Part shown: one piece after another, positions 26,501-41,500 of the stretch
Numbering within the stretch: the first letter of the stretch is position 1
Layout: each line of letters starts with the position of its first letter
The notes under the pieces: model-generated
What the model saw: the letters and a program-made list of their open reading frames with translations, nothing else
Told to the model about the DNA's origin: nothing
Databases searched by the model: none
Assembly (NCBI RefSeq): GCF_037975245.1
Contig: NC_092571.1
Span: 27,852,564 to 27,916,563 of the forward strand
DNA: 64,000 bases
Source of the DNA: Apostichopus japonicus
Taxonomy: Eukaryota; Echinodermata; Holothuroidea; Aspidochirotida; Stichopodidae
Direction: 5' to 3'
Translations under genes and position numbers: made by a program

Positions 26501-29500
26501 ATTTTTGTCAAAGTAACAGGAAATCAGCTAATATCTGAAATTACCTAGCACAACGCTATGCAAAAATGGGCAAAATTGCTACACGCATCCAAAGATGAAT
26601 AGCTGGTTTGGCAAGGGATTCTTAATGGTTGAAGTATTTACTGATAACCAACATACACAATACCGCCAAAATGCTACATAAATTTCAACATTTTATTTTC
26701 TGAAACCATCTTCAAATTCCTGGGAATGAGTGTTACACATGGACTATGAAACAGAAGAACCATACAAAAAAAAATTTCTTGTCTTTCCTTGAAAAATGAA
26801 AAAGTTCCTTAGAGGAAATGAAAAAAACACTCACTTCGCTAATTTTATCATTGTCCAAACCGAGGGCGCCCTTCATGACATGGTACGCCTCACAAATGAG
26901 TTGCATGTCACCATACTCGATACCATTGTGAACCATCTTAACAAAGTGACCTGCACCTTCTTCCCCCACCTGACGAAGTGAAAGAGAAAATTTGTCAGTT
27001 ACGAGACCCTTTGTCAAACAGGTCTCCTGTGACAAACAGACAGAAGTACTCAGACAGCCTATTACAAAGAGAACTTAGCCAATGACAAACAGTCTTCAAA
27101 GGTCACCAGGTCACCATAGACATGAAAGAGCAGGAGTGAGGTAAGGAGTGAGGTAAGATGTGAGGAGACAGGTAAGCAAGGAAGTGCATTATATACGTGT
27201 CCACACAGCAAATCAAGCATTGGTATTAGTGGATTTGTGTGTTCCAACAATAATGACCGACATAGAATAGGAGTCAACTCATTGTGTTTACAATGAGCAC
27301 AAATGTGAGACAAACCTTAGGCAGATATGAACCATATTGGCAGAGAATTGTGTATAGAGTACACTAATGTGATAATCAACTGTACATATATTAACAGATA
27401 ACTCTAGTTTTCTCTATATTAAGTTTGTTTTGTTCTGTTCTAGTCAGGTGAATCTCTGTGGTTCATGTTTTTAAGTAGCAATTGATATGGGGAAAGGGGG
27501 GGGGGAGGGAGAGGGAGACAAAATTGCTTCTGTATTGTTGTTCATTTCATGTACTAGCATTACAGTAGCCCTGGCTTAGTTGTGCAATTTATTGTAAGGT
27601 TAATTTGGGTTCACTTTCAGTATTGCATAATGAGAGTAACAGAAAGAGTCTGTCAGTTATATCTGGGTTCTAGAAATAGGCCAGTTATCATACCAGCTTA
27701 GTTTTTAACCTTTTTACCTTGAATGGGTGGGATATAATTATTACTCTGTGGGAACTTGTGGAATAATTGTTCACATTGCTATTAGATGATTTCAACAGTC
27801 CTCCCATTTTTGTTCTGAGAATGTAATTCTTGGGTCTGATATCGAAATAATGATTCAAGACCTTATAAATGCAATAGTTAATTGACAAGGTATATACATA
27901 GAAAATATTGTCAATTCTACTCAAAATTTCTGATCGATAAACACACGTAGGCACTTAAGATGGTAGAATGAGAAGAAGGGACATGAAGGGTGCACAGTGT
28001 TAAAAGTTAACCATGGAGGCACGGTAGAATGGGTGCTAAGGTTGTGAGGAGACAGGTAAGCGAGGAGCGCAGTATGTATGTATGTATATGTGGTCTTCCC
28101 GCAAGCAGGAACTCGCGAATTCTCGCGAACTCGCGAGCTCGCGAACAGTAAATTATACGTATATAGAAAATGTTGTCAATTCTACTCACCCAGTCGCAAC
28201 ACGGTTCAGTTCCGACCTTGGCAGCAATGCCCTGAAAGATGGGCTTAATATGAGGCCTGAAAATTAAAACAAAAGTCACATATCAAATATATCTCTCTAT
28301 GATGCTCTCCATATGTGCTCTGTGTATCCTCATTAATCAATAAAAAAAAATATCAAAAATAAATAAATAAATAAATTCTTCCTTTTCCTGCATGAAAAGA
28401 TGTTTTGCTTACCAAGCTTCAGGGGAACCACCAGGCATAAGAGAGGGTCCATACCGGGCGCCATCTTCACCACCACTGACTCCACTTCCAACAAACAGCA
28501 TGCCTTTCTCTTCCAGAGACTTGCAGCGACGCTAAAAAAATACAAAAACAAACGTATTATCCCGTTGGACATATAAAATTGAATGAGCTTCGAGCTCTAA
28601 TTGTAAGGTGGATACCACAGTTTGATGGAGATTTATGTTGTTGCTTATATATATAATTTCTTCTCCCTGATATTCAAATTCTTAGCTTGATACGTTGCAA
28701 TACCTATGGAGCAACCTTGAGGGTATCTGATAAATATTTGATTTTACTGATGGAAAATCTTTACCAACATAGTAGACTGTGATAATTGCCAACATATCGG
28801 CCGCTATTATTTAAAAAGTATACTTCATGATAAGATGATCTCATTTGGAATATCTTATCCTCTGTTTCCGATCTTACTTTGCTCTTACTACTCTCTAAGC
28901 ATTCGTATTCTTTCTTTTCTCTTCCCCGTTTTTGGGGGGGGGGGTGGGGGAACAGGGTGAGGGTGCATTGTTAAGCATTTTTTGAAAGTTTCAGTTTCTG
29001 AAATATTATACTTAACTTGTGGCAAGAGATAAAAACTTGTTAAACACTTTAACCTATTTTTTTTTCCCTTAAAGTCACAGTGGTATGCTGACATTACAAA
29101 ATAAACACTTGCCTATCAGTAAAACACCGCCCGGTGCTCAAGTTTTGATTCATTACAACAGTTTATGAGAGGCCGAAAACTTATACATATAAATCTATGC
29201 TGAGAAATGGGTGGACCCAATTACTGCAAGAATGGACTTCCGTATACAACTCTGCAGAAGAGATGCCAGTGGCTCTGAAGGAATTTTGCAGCTGGACGAC
29301 TCGGGGGGAGGAGGGGGGAACTAACCCCTCAGATATGAGCTGTACAGTCAAGAGAGGAACCGTGAAGGAGAAGCCTTGCTGGGAAGTCTCTTCTTGAGTC
29401 AAGCTTTCAAAACCCAACGGTATGTCTTATTTTTCTTGTCGGGTCAGGTAGAGGGTGGAATGCTTACCAGAGTGTCTTGGTATTCGGAGTTACCACCATC

Positions 29501-32500
29501 AATAATGATGTCACCAGCCTCCAACAATGGAACCTATTGGCAAGAGATAATTTAATCCAAAAAGTCAAGTGACCATTTATACACCCACCTGTGTGCCTGA
29601 TATTTAAAAGTATTATGGGCAAAGAGTAAAGAAATTTATGGCTAAGACCATGCAGATTTGAGCCAGCGACCTCTGGATAACAAAGACCAGAGGGTCACTG
29701 GTCCTTTGCTCTTATCCATTGTTTGCAATTTCCCATTCAGTTTTCTGTTGTTCATACCCCTATTAACCCTACTCTCTCAGCTTGGTGCCAAACTATCTTA
29801 CAAGTGTCCACTTCCAAGGTACCTGTACTATTCATCACAAACTCTCACAGATTTCAAAACAGCCAGCAACAACACTACTTAGCCTGACCACAATGTTGTA
29901 TTAAGTCGTGATACATAAACACCTTGCTTCGTTTGCGGGTAAAAATCTGACATCCACAATGTTGCCCAACTGAAACTTTTTTCTAAAATATCTCAAACCT
30001 GTCAATGTTTGCATATTCATTAGTGACGAGCAATCCAGCCTCATCAAAACATTAGCACTTATTGTCCTATCAGGGCTTCCAGCTGTGGACTCTGACTTAT
30101 GATTCTACCAAAGTGTCTAGAAACAACTTCCGAACATTCACTTATGGTTAACTCCAGTCACCAGTTCTCTCTACAGTAGATGTGGTAGAAGGAGAACTTG
30201 TGCTAATCTTGTGAGGAGACAGGTTAGCGAAGCAAACTATACACTAACATATCCCATTAAGAACCAAAGACCAAACCTCTACTCATTGCCATGATCAATG
30301 TCCTCAAAATAAGCATAGTGATTCTTACCCATATCCCTCACACTAACCCCTCAATCCTCACCACACCCCCCACAACTCCCACTCCCATTACTCTCGTACA
30401 AACCCTACTTCTCACCAGTTTTTCAATAAATGCGTCCACAGCAGCGCCGGCCTTCACCAGCATCATGACCCTCCTAGGTTTCTTCAGGGTCGCCACCATC
30501 TCCTCCAGGTATTTAGCCCCAATCACTTTTGTACCCTTGGCCTCGTTAGCCAAGAACTTCTCCACTTTGTCGACCGTACGATTGTAGGCACAAACCTAGA
30601 GGGGGGTAGAAACAGTAGAAAAACACCATTGAACAACTGATTAAAGACAAGGTTGAAACTGAACCACAGAGGAAGAAATTTAGTTCAATGTATCAGACAT
30701 CACTGTGACATGTCTGCATTTAGATTACAAGTAGTTACATGTTATTACTCTGTAGTTATGGTATTGTAACAATGACTCCGTCTGCCCAAGTACTATTGAA
30801 ATCAGGCCCGTCGCACCCGCTACGGTAGGTACGGTATTTACCGTACCACTTTTCAGCTAAAAAAAAAGAGAGAGGGGGAGAAGAAAATAGGTGAGGGAGT
30901 TAGAAAATACAGTTCGAATCAATAAAAAGCACGAGTCTTCATGACCAAAGCCGACCCTCTGTACCATCATTGTGTCCTATGATGCGATGAGCCCCGGATG
31001 AGCCGGCACGAATTATTCAACGAATCTCAAGTTGTAACTGGGGCGATAGGGGCCTACGATTCGAGTCGCACCGAATTTCCCCAAACCCCCGAATTCCCCC
31101 CATTTCCCTAAGAAGGTGTCAAACCCGGAGATGTTTTACTTAGATGAGCAGTGTAAAAGTAAATACCATCCGGATAATTAGGGCAACGTACAATGTATAG
31201 GGCGTACCTGCGCTGCGCTACACCGGCAACTCAACGCAAAGGAAAGTGCCAGCCAGATTAGTTTCTGGTTCGGCCGCGGATATCATGCCTCCAGAATCAG
31301 TGGAGGACTACTTCAGGCGAATATACCTGGAGGCAGTTGACACCATTGTCAACTGCATCCGCGATAGATTTGATCAGGAGGGTTACAAAATCTACTCAAA
31401 ACTACAGCAGCTGCTTCTCAAAACGTGTAACCAACAACATGTTGACGAAGAACTGTTAAAATTCGTATGTGACTTTTACGGCGAGGATCTCCGTAAGGGC
31501 GAGCTCAGAGTCCAACTAGAAACCCTTGGGGAAACCATGGAAGCTACGGCCAAACAATCAGAGTGGACTTTGCCAGAGGTTGTTGACCACATGCGAGGGT
31601 TGAGTTTCGGTAATCGTGAGCTCCTCTCACAAGTGTGCACGCTTGTCAAACTAATTTTAGTGATGCCTGCGACAGATGCAGTAAGTGAACGCTCATTTAG
31701 TGCTATGAGTGTAAAGAGTTACTTAAGGTCTACAATGACCCAGCAGCGACTCAACCACCTTATGATCTTACATGTACACAAAGATTATGCGGATCGATTG
31801 AATCTAGTTGATGCAGCCAACGAATTTACCAGTGCCAAAGACCATCGACGCTCGGTGTTTGGTACTTTCCATTGATTTGAGTTCGCAGTAGAACGCTGCA
31901 CACTAACCGATAGCCGGTGCTCCTTTTAACAGCGCCCATGCCCAGGAGCCCATGCTCTTCAGTATAGTAGTCGTTGTGATACCGGGAGCTTATAGGAGCA
32001 TTAATTCCAGGAAGAAAGAGGGCTAAATTATACGAAAAATGCTCACATTTGCTGACCCTACAACTCTAATCCTCAACCCTAACAAAGGATACAGTAGATC
32101 ATCCTATACAACTGAATTGCTACAGGCAATCGGGTAATATCCTATATTCTGCGCCCCAACTGCAGAAAGAACAATGCTTGGAATTTGGAAATTGGAAAAA
32201 GTACTGCAGTATGGAGAGGATTCCACCCAGGTGTTGGTTGTCACCAACGCCGTAACGAAATAATCATTGTTAACGTTTATTGCATAATTTCAAAAGCCTC
32301 ACAGAGACTAACCGCACTCGGCGAAATCTTTGCTCACCCACAAAACATTTTTGAGGCCCTAACCTCAAAGGAAGGTAGACTAATTGAGGAATCATTTTAG
32401 ATAATCGTAACACTCATAAGAACTAGCAAAATTATCAAATTCGGATAAACTGTAACTATTCAGGTGCGTATCCAGGGGGGGGCGTTGGGGGCGCGCGCCC

Positions 32501-35500
32501 CCCAGGTAAGGAAAAGAGGAGAGAAAAAAAAGAGAAGAAAAAAGGGAAAAGGAGGGGAAAAAAGAAAAGGAGGAGAGGAAGGAAGGGAAAAGAAAAAGAA
32601 AAAAGAGAGAAAAGGGAGAAAAGGAGGGAGCAGAAGATAGCCAAGACCTCGGGAAGAGAAAGATCCCTATTATATACACAGGGTAGCCAGTGACAGATCA
32701 AGGATTACGGAGGGGGTGTGCGCCTCACCCTACCCCTTACCCCGACAACTCCATTTTTGACGTTCCGTTTTTCCTCTCTCACTAATGTACTTGAACTCGA
32801 ACGAGTCGTCGGGGAACATAACGCATTTCGGGAAGGGGGCGACCGCCCCCCCCCCCCCGAGCAAATTTTCTTTATGACATCGCTAGTAATTTCAAAATAG
32901 ACAATGCTTAGATGCAACTTACAAGGCCTGGGAAGTGTCATTTCCAGCGATCTGGGAGGCATTTTCGGCCAAAATTTTTCTTGTACGCTTCGCGCCAACT
33001 CATGGTGGCGCTTCGCTTAGATAGTTTGCTTACAGGCTTCGCCCTCCCTTGGCAATTACTCGCTTTGTTCGAATTTGTAAAGCAAAGAGCAGATATAACA
33101 TCATATCAATGAGCATTGAAATGCAAGATCGGTCATTACATTGTATGGCATCGTGTACCGCACGGTCCGTCAAAGTTGCACAGTATACCGCCGGATGCTA
33201 ATGTAAACAACCAAATGTCTTATGTAGATGGACAAAAAGCATACAGATCCATTTATGTCAAAACTCTCTTCTACAGTAGTAATGTCGGCCAAGCTTACAA
33301 CTTTATTTCAATTACCAAGGAGATCATTTTAAGCTATTCATTGCTATTTATTTTTCTTTCAGTAGGTGCCCGAAAAAAATGGGGAAACAATTGGGGGGGG
33401 GGGCTGCAGCCCCCGCCTCCTACGGGACCTACGCCTATGAGTGAAGTGTTCGCTTTCGATATACCTGATATCGGAAATATCTGCTATTTTTCTGTTCCTT
33501 CAACCAAGTTTTGTAAAAGCCATTATAAGAGGTTGCAATATTTCTACACCAATAAATTAACTCTGTCCGAATTTTCCAAAATTTCCTCACCAACATTCTT
33601 CATCATACTTTCCTCTACTCGTTCAATTTTCACCTGTCTGTTAGGGGTTCAAGGAGGTTTTTCTATATTGGTTGTCTATAGATTGAATTTTGTGCAACAT
33701 TATGGGTATGTTTTCAAGTGATTTTATTCACGAGAAAAGGGAATTTTCAAATTCTCAACAAGTAATGGGCTTAAAACCTTCAAAAGTGGGGCTTTCGTAT
33801 ATTGTGGGCCGTGACGTAGAATAACCTACAAAAGCAATGATCCATAGGACATGCAATCAGGTCGAACATGATGTGTGACTGGTGACAATCTTCAAAAAGG
33901 TTATGGATGGAAAAAAACTTTTGGGAAATACTTGGTTCTCAGGCAAAAGTGTACATCTGGTTGCTCATTTTCAAGCCCGAGAAGTGCCATTTCCGGTGAT
34001 CTGGGGGGTATCAAAACCAGAAATTTTCTTGTACGCTCCGCGCCAACCGATGGTGGCGCTCCGCTTAGATAGTAATTCGCGCCCCCGGGTTAGAAAATCC
34101 TGGATACGCGCCTGCTATTACAGTACAGGCAGTTCTGAACCTTTCATTTATTTTTACTGGCGTAACGACGGTGCGGCCGTCCCGCCACTAAGTTGGAAAA
34201 GACCTCCAGCCCGTCGGAATTTCTACCATTCATACCCCTACTATAAGACCCTAGCTAGTAGCTATACCGCCCTGCATACACTTTGTAAGTTTAAAGTGCT
34301 ATATGCTCTTCCGGTGCAGCTGTGAAGGACATGGGCGCGAGAAGGTAGAACATCCATGACTAAAGATGGGATTCTTCAGTTCATGTAGTTATAAATGAAA
34401 AAATACTGAGTTCGCAGGAGGAAAGTGTACAACATCGTGGCCAAATTTTGCCCCGCAAGTGCCATTTCCAGCCATCTGGGCGGTTAGAAGATTCAAAAAT
34501 TTTCTTGTACGATCCGCGCCAACCGATGGTGGCGCTCCGCTTAGATAGTAAATCGAACCGGTCAACAAAAATACCGTACCACTTTCAAATACCTTCCGAC
34601 GGGCCTGATTGAAATAATATAGAAAGATCCATTGGGCGCCTCAAAAATGTTCCAATACATTCAAAAGAAAGCCCTGCCCTGTACTTGTGGGTAACAGACA
34701 AAGTTTAGCCCCTAATGTGTACAGTGACTGACATGTAACAGGAAGATAGTGAACTTACAATGTCTGGAAATGAAAGAAAAACATTCCCTTACACCTAGGC
34801 AGGTTGGTCAGCACTGAAATGATCAAGCCTTGACCTGCCAGTATCCACTGGCAAGGTCTTAGTCTGAGAACCATTGAGAATCAGCAATGGAACCAAGCTC
34901 TCTTCAATACGAAGCAAGAGACGTATCAAGTCTTTCTGTGTAATGCACTAAGGCTTTTCTTTAGTCACAGTTGGTTCACCCTTTGTGGTGATGGCATGGA
35001 GCATGTACTGTAGCAAAGGGAGGTTACAGTGTATTCACCAAGTAGGGTAGTGTTGCTCACTTGTATCGTGATAGCATGCACTATGCAACAAGGGGAGGGA
35101 GTTGAGCTGGAAGGCACTGTATAGGGAAGGGTAGGTTTATAATATAAAAGGCATACATAATGTATTTGCATACTGTGATGTCATACTCACCACAAAGCCA
35201 TGGTCATTCATATTCAAGATCAGGTTCTGGCCCTGGAAATGAATATAGATAATAGATTTATGATTCACATACAGGCTACAGTACAGTATTACTGTATATA
35301 AGAATTTCAGACTGTGTGATCATGATGTTTACCGCTCTTACGTATATCATCCGCACTGAGTTAGTCTATTACATGACAGTAATTATGTACAGTCCTGAGA
35401 CAGCAAAGTGTTCAAGGGAAAGAAAAAGATCATTGCTTTCGTGGCCTGTTTGCCAGTAAATAAAAACGCACAAGTTTTGATTTTGCTGTCAGTACCCTTG

Positions 35501-38500
35501 GAGAATATAAACACACCACATTGAAGTCGGGCAACAATCCGATCCCCAGTTAAAAATTTGCATGATATCCTTAGATAACATATAAGCCATGTGCGACACT
35601 ACTGTATATTTTCAGCAAATGTTTTGGGCTGCTCCTACAAGCCAGTTTTGATGTGTGATAGATACTGTAGTAGTTTGAGGGATATGCTACTAGGAACTTC
35701 CTGGGAATCAATAAGCACTTGTACACAGTGAAGGTTAAGCTCATACAGCGTTAACAGGACTGGTCTTATTTTATGAGCAACATTGTTCAATCTGTCCATT
35801 TTTTAGTTTCCAGAAAGGAAAACTATACAGTCACTCTTTACAGACCTTCCAAATATGGGGGGGGGGGGGGGGAGCACTGATTGCAAAGTTTGCAATGACT
35901 GTGACGGGGATCACAAATTACTATTACGGATACACTCGTTCAACACGGCAGCACACCGAAATGTTGTACACTCAAAGCCGAAGTGCATTAAGCAGGTCAC
36001 ACATACAGAGTCTATGCATACTAAGAACTTCAATACCTCGAGCCCTTGTTACCTTTTGGGAATCGTTTCATACTGTAGTTTTGATCTAATACATAAGTAT
36101 GAATGGAAACAAGCAATATTCTGTCAACTAAGCAATATTCTGTTATTCCAAGGTCCTTTGTTTTTGTCAATAGGCGTGAGACCCACCCCTCGATTACAGT
36201 AATACTTGGTACTCAGTATTAAGCCTCCATAAAGTTGATCTACACAATATTAAAGTAAACAGACAGATGTTATAATTTAGTAGAAGTTCATTTCCCTTCA
36301 ATTTTCCTTTGGAGTGTTGTTTTAGGAAAGCTCTGAGAACAGCTCCAATTAGACCTCACCATTTAGCCTATAATGGCTTCCTACACCCCAAACGGCACAG
36401 ATTTTATTATAAAATTTACAAGATGAAAGCTCTTCTCCTTTAACATGGGTAGAGACTAGAGACACTAACTATACTGTTGTGCTTTGTTTTTAAGTTTACT
36501 ATCTATGACCCCATATGACACGTCTATAGATATTCCTGTATACAGTAGGTCAATAGATCTGTGTCCTGTAAATATTTCCTTTTAGTCTGTAAAATGTTCT
36601 GCCTGAGAGAGTATCCATTCAGGCACCTGGCTGCCTCGAACAATAGCTTGCATAGGTCACCAACTCACCAACTACAGGTAACGCTCTAGGAACTTGTCAA
36701 TATAAATGTACTTTAAGTATATGTACATAACAATACTGTATACCGTACGTACTAAGAATCAGGCACTGACTGATAACACTGTATGTGTCTACAGGTTGAC
36801 TTGCAATTCCATCACACTATTTCTTCATACATACATACAGGGTAGGGCTATTGTAGTATTCCAAGACATCCAAACTTCACATACTTAGAAGAAGAATTGT
36901 AAGGTTTCTTTTTAATTGTACATAAGTACATTTTGAGGGCAAGGGAGTAGAGAAAACATTCATGTGAGCCTTATAACATTCTTGTCAAGTCTTTAAAAGT
37001 TTGAACTGGTCACTTGATTTTCACAGGCTCTATGGTGATATAAATATAGCTCTTGAACTGGAACTGCAACTTAATTACTCAAATATAACCAGTGTACCCT
37101 TAATTCCCATACCAAACACACACACACGTACATTAATTTATGTACATATGAATTGTTGAACTAAGTTTGATCTTGCCCTCCAAGTCAAAATGTGCATTGA
37201 ACAAAAAGGGTGTTAAAAGAGGTTGGGAACAAATTTCATAGAGTGTACAGCTGTTGTGAATCTAATTCATGTCCTCAAATTTGGAACACCTCTCCTCCCA
37301 CCCCTCCCCCTTTACCCTGATTTTCATATCTTATATGATGCCAGTTGCAGAAATGTAACAACCCACACCACCACTTCCCGACAAACAGTACCTAATAACA
37401 TTCACAAACTGTGCTCTCACCTCACAAGTTTTATCTGTTTGTAAATACTGAACATTCATCATCTACAGTTTTTCAACTTTTACTACACTACTGTTGGCCG
37501 TGAGTCATGAACGAGAAGTAAACAATATCACTTTCTCTTCTAAGCTTGAAAAATAATATTTTAATAAACGAGACTCACCCCCCCCCCATTTTTAATTCAA
37601 TGTAACACTCTTGTACAACAAAACCAACATGGAAAAAGGGTGAGAAGTAATTGATTTCTTGTGTGAGATGCACCCACAAACTGACACCAGTAAAACACAT
37701 GTGATGAGATGATCAGGAGGCCACCTGGTTCAAATCAATCTACAAATGTTTTTGCCAAATTACAGTTTCCCTCTGATGAGTGAAGTTTAGGACACATTGT
37801 TGGTAAAATTAATCGATATTAGACCTCGACTGTTATTGAACTGTTTTATTCAGACAGAGTTTAAATTAATCGGAAAACTTTCTCCAGACACATTCCAAAT
37901 CGAATCTTTTTTTATCAAATTAATGGATACTGAATACTACGGTATGAAAGCTTCAATGCCATTCAGTGATATACTGCATACAGTGTGTTTCCTATTAATA
38001 CCCAATGTCAAAGATGCTGTATGTACTAGGATAGAACTATATTACCTTGAACACCCTTAAAGTTTAAACATGTCTGAGTTTTGGGTATTTACAAATGGCA
38101 ATACTTACATATCTTCATGATACGTATGCAATCCAATCTACCTTACAGGTTTACCCTACACAACTTGGTAACAGTTTAGGCTCCATTGATCTGTATCTGA
38201 GTCAATGCAAGCTTTCTCTTCCATCTGAATTAACTACCTTTCTGAAGACCTACAGTATGTTAATTGTGTGTACAGTACTTCTCCCTCAGATGATGTACTA
38301 TATCTGGGTAAATGGGTACCAGGTCACTGTAGACATGATAAATCCAGAGTGTAGTAGTTGAAAGGAGACAGGTAAGCCAGGCAGCCATCAACAACCCATT
38401 CATAAATCTCAAGGGATCACTGAGGTTGAATACTTACCATGACGGCCAGACCAATCAAAGCGATGTCAGCACTGTAAGAGAGAAAATATGGATGCAAAAA

Positions 38501-41500
38501 TTGATAAGTAAAGTTGATGATGGTGTCCCCTGAGGGCTTGCAAGAGATAGATAGGGTAGAATATGGTGGAAGGGGAGTGGAAAATGGGTGAGAGAGGGTG
38601 AGGGGAGAGTGTAAAATACAGGGGAACAGTGGAAGAGGAAAGGTGGGAGTGGGGGAGAGGTACAGTAGGGCCAGGGACAAGAGAGATATGGGGGAGAGGA
38701 TGGAAGGGGAAGAGAGATAGGGAAGACGGGCCGGAAGAATTGGAGAGGAGAGTGGGAAAGTGTAATACTGTAGTTGAATGAACATGTAAATTTAAGCAAG
38801 GAAAAAAAAGGTGTTAAATGATCAAATGGCTGTGAACACACTATAAATCAACAGCACAAGAGGATACTTCAACATTATGTTTACATTTATGGAGAGTTTT
38901 GTTGAGCATAAATGTATTAACCCCCCCTCCCAACCCAACCCCCCCCACCACAGGTTGTATTTACAATTTACGAGCTCTATCATATATACACATAGAAATT
39001 TGGTCAATTCATAGAGCTCTCCCTGCTGCTGAACAAAATATAAACCAGACAAAACATTCCATGAACATGGATGCCAATATTTCTTTCCCCCTCATACATT
39101 GCATAAACTCTCTGATCTGTGTAAACTTAGAAGTACTGTAACTGCATATGGACAGATCACAGTACAACTTTAGAGCTATTTAGCAGGTATGTAGACAGTG
39201 TTGAATAAACTGACAACACAGTTACAATCCATATTACAGTATGGTGGTACTGTATGGTAGAGTATGGTCAAAGACAAACAGGCAAATATTGATAGCCTGT
39301 GAAAACATTAACTGTAAGTCTGTAACTAAAGCTCAAAGTGAAAGTGAATTACATAACAGTATGTACAGTATGGCATATCCATACACAGTACATGGCCATA
39401 TCCATACACAGTACATACAGTATGGCAAACATATCTATACACACTACACAGTACATGGTTTATATCCATACACAGATCATGGCATGTATCCATACACAGT
39501 TCATGGCCATATCCATACACAGTAGTACATACTGTACAGTATGGCATACATATCCATACACACTACACAGTACATGGTTTATATCCATACACAGTACATA
39601 TCCATACACAGTACATGGTATATCACTATCAGATCATGCATATATCCATACACTGTACATGGCATATATCCATACACAGATCATGGCATGTATCCATCCA
39701 CAGTACTGTACATGGCATATCCATACACAGCACATGGCATATTCATACACAGTGCATGGATGTATCCATACACAGTGGCAAGTGTATATCCATACACAAT
39801 AAATTGAGTATCCATGTAACTTAAACACTGATCATGAGTATGTCATAGATCTGTATAAATAACACAACACAAATTTCAGTCACATTATCGGATGTATAAA
39901 GAAACATGTTTTTAAGTATTTTTTAAAGCTAGATACAAACCCAACTGTCATCAACTTAAATATATGAGAGAGATCTAGACAGGTCTGTTCAAGAACAATT
40001 AACTACCACAAACGAGCTCCGAGAAAAATCCTCTTCCATTTAGGGATAGATCGTAGTGTCAATGATATGTGTGTGGGAGCTGCCAGTTTGTAAATTATCT
40101 GTGATGTCACAATGCCACTAAGATGTATAAAACCTCAATTACTTTCTCTTAAGTCTTTCTTCTCATACTTTCAAGGAGCAATGTTTATGTCAGTTTTGGT
40201 CCTGAAACCAATGCCATCATTACTAAGCTATTTAACCAGCTCCAATATTTTAGATTCAACATTTGCAAAAAAAAAATTAAAATAAGGATATAAGTACTTA
40301 CTAATTAAAGACATGAAGCAAATGAACTTTGAAATTTGCACTCTTCCGACAATTTGTAAATTTCATCGTGATTACAGACTTTTTGACAATCTAACCGATC
40401 CCTAAATTGTAATACAGGCAATGCAAGCTCTTGATTTGAAGGTTTCATTGTCATTTTAGTTTGGCCTACTGTAATCCTGCCAAAGTCCATACAATGGGAG
40501 AGAGTACAAAAAGAGAAAAGATTGCCTTGGAAGTATACAAACATGTTTTAAGCTGGATGCAACAAAATTGTAAAAAAAAAAAAAAGTAGCTTCATCGTAA
40601 GCTCCAAAGAGCGCAGACCAATTGTCAGACATTTCCACTTCGAGCCAGGTTGTGTGATAATTCTGAGAGTTAATAATCCATTTGTACTCAGGGGTATACA
40701 GTAAATGGCTACCACATGATTTTATAACAGCCCAGCTCTGCAAAACTAAGATACACACTGCGTCAAATTTAAAGCCCCGCAGCTTGAACAGTATTTACAG
40801 TACATTCCCTACGCATCCCGAATACACTTCTGGGGAGAATTTTATCCGGTATCACGTCGCAGAAATGCTATGCGAAATGGACGAGTTGCTAATTATTTCG
40901 AGTTGAAAGATGTATAAATAGCAAGTTTTGTACATCTAGGAACCATAGTTTACATGAGACAAAATGCAGAACCTTCAAAACTGCTACACAAAATCTGACC
41001 CCTAAATTGAGATAGTTGAGTAAGTCTGTACTTACAGTAGGTTAGCTCTGGCTGTGACCAATACTCAGTCTTTTGTGCAAAGATAATTGGTAGGGTACAG
41101 TAAATGCTCCTATGCTGGGGTACTCAACACAGACTTGGGAGGGAGGTGTATGAGCCAGATCAGTTTCACAACACATGTGGTGTTGGAAATAACCACATGT
41201 GGCAATGCCATGTAAATCAGTAAACATCAGTTCAGTAGGCTGCCAGGGTGGGAGGAGGGGGGAGGAATCAGTTCAGTAGGCTGGGGATGGGAGGAGGGGG
41301 AGGATGTCTGAGGAGTTGTTTTCATAAAGTATATTATGCTACAGATATATAATTTGCATACATACTTCACAAAAATATGGAGAAAAATAGAAACTGCTAA
41401 GTTCATATGGGGGATGTAAAAAAAATATGGAGTTTTATTGGAGGAATTACAGTTCAGTACAGTAGGTATAACTGAACACATATTATTCAAACAGACTTAC

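Larger units (their letters stand above)
30803..34607 (+). mobile_element. hAT transposon insertion in PGD intron 3
   Basis: A 3805-bp element bounded by identical 8-mers ATTGAAAT (30795-30802 and 34608-34615). The ends are CAGGCCCGTCG on the left and CGACGGGCCTG on the right, with a further inverted match around ACCGTACCACTTT. It carries a C-terminal transposase fragment (31246-31875) on the plus strand, antisense to PGD. At least one more element is nested inside (32461-34114), as is a long purine tract. Most of the transposase is missing, so the copy is non-autonomous. Confidence 0.88.

Noticed and set aside
33116..33721. 201-codon plus-strand frame
   Set aside because: Lies inside the nested transposon, includes a poly-G derived glycine/proline stretch and has no domain.
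39338..39802. 154-codon plus-strand frame rich in HTQYMA
   Set aside because: Pure translation of the intron 1 minisatellite.
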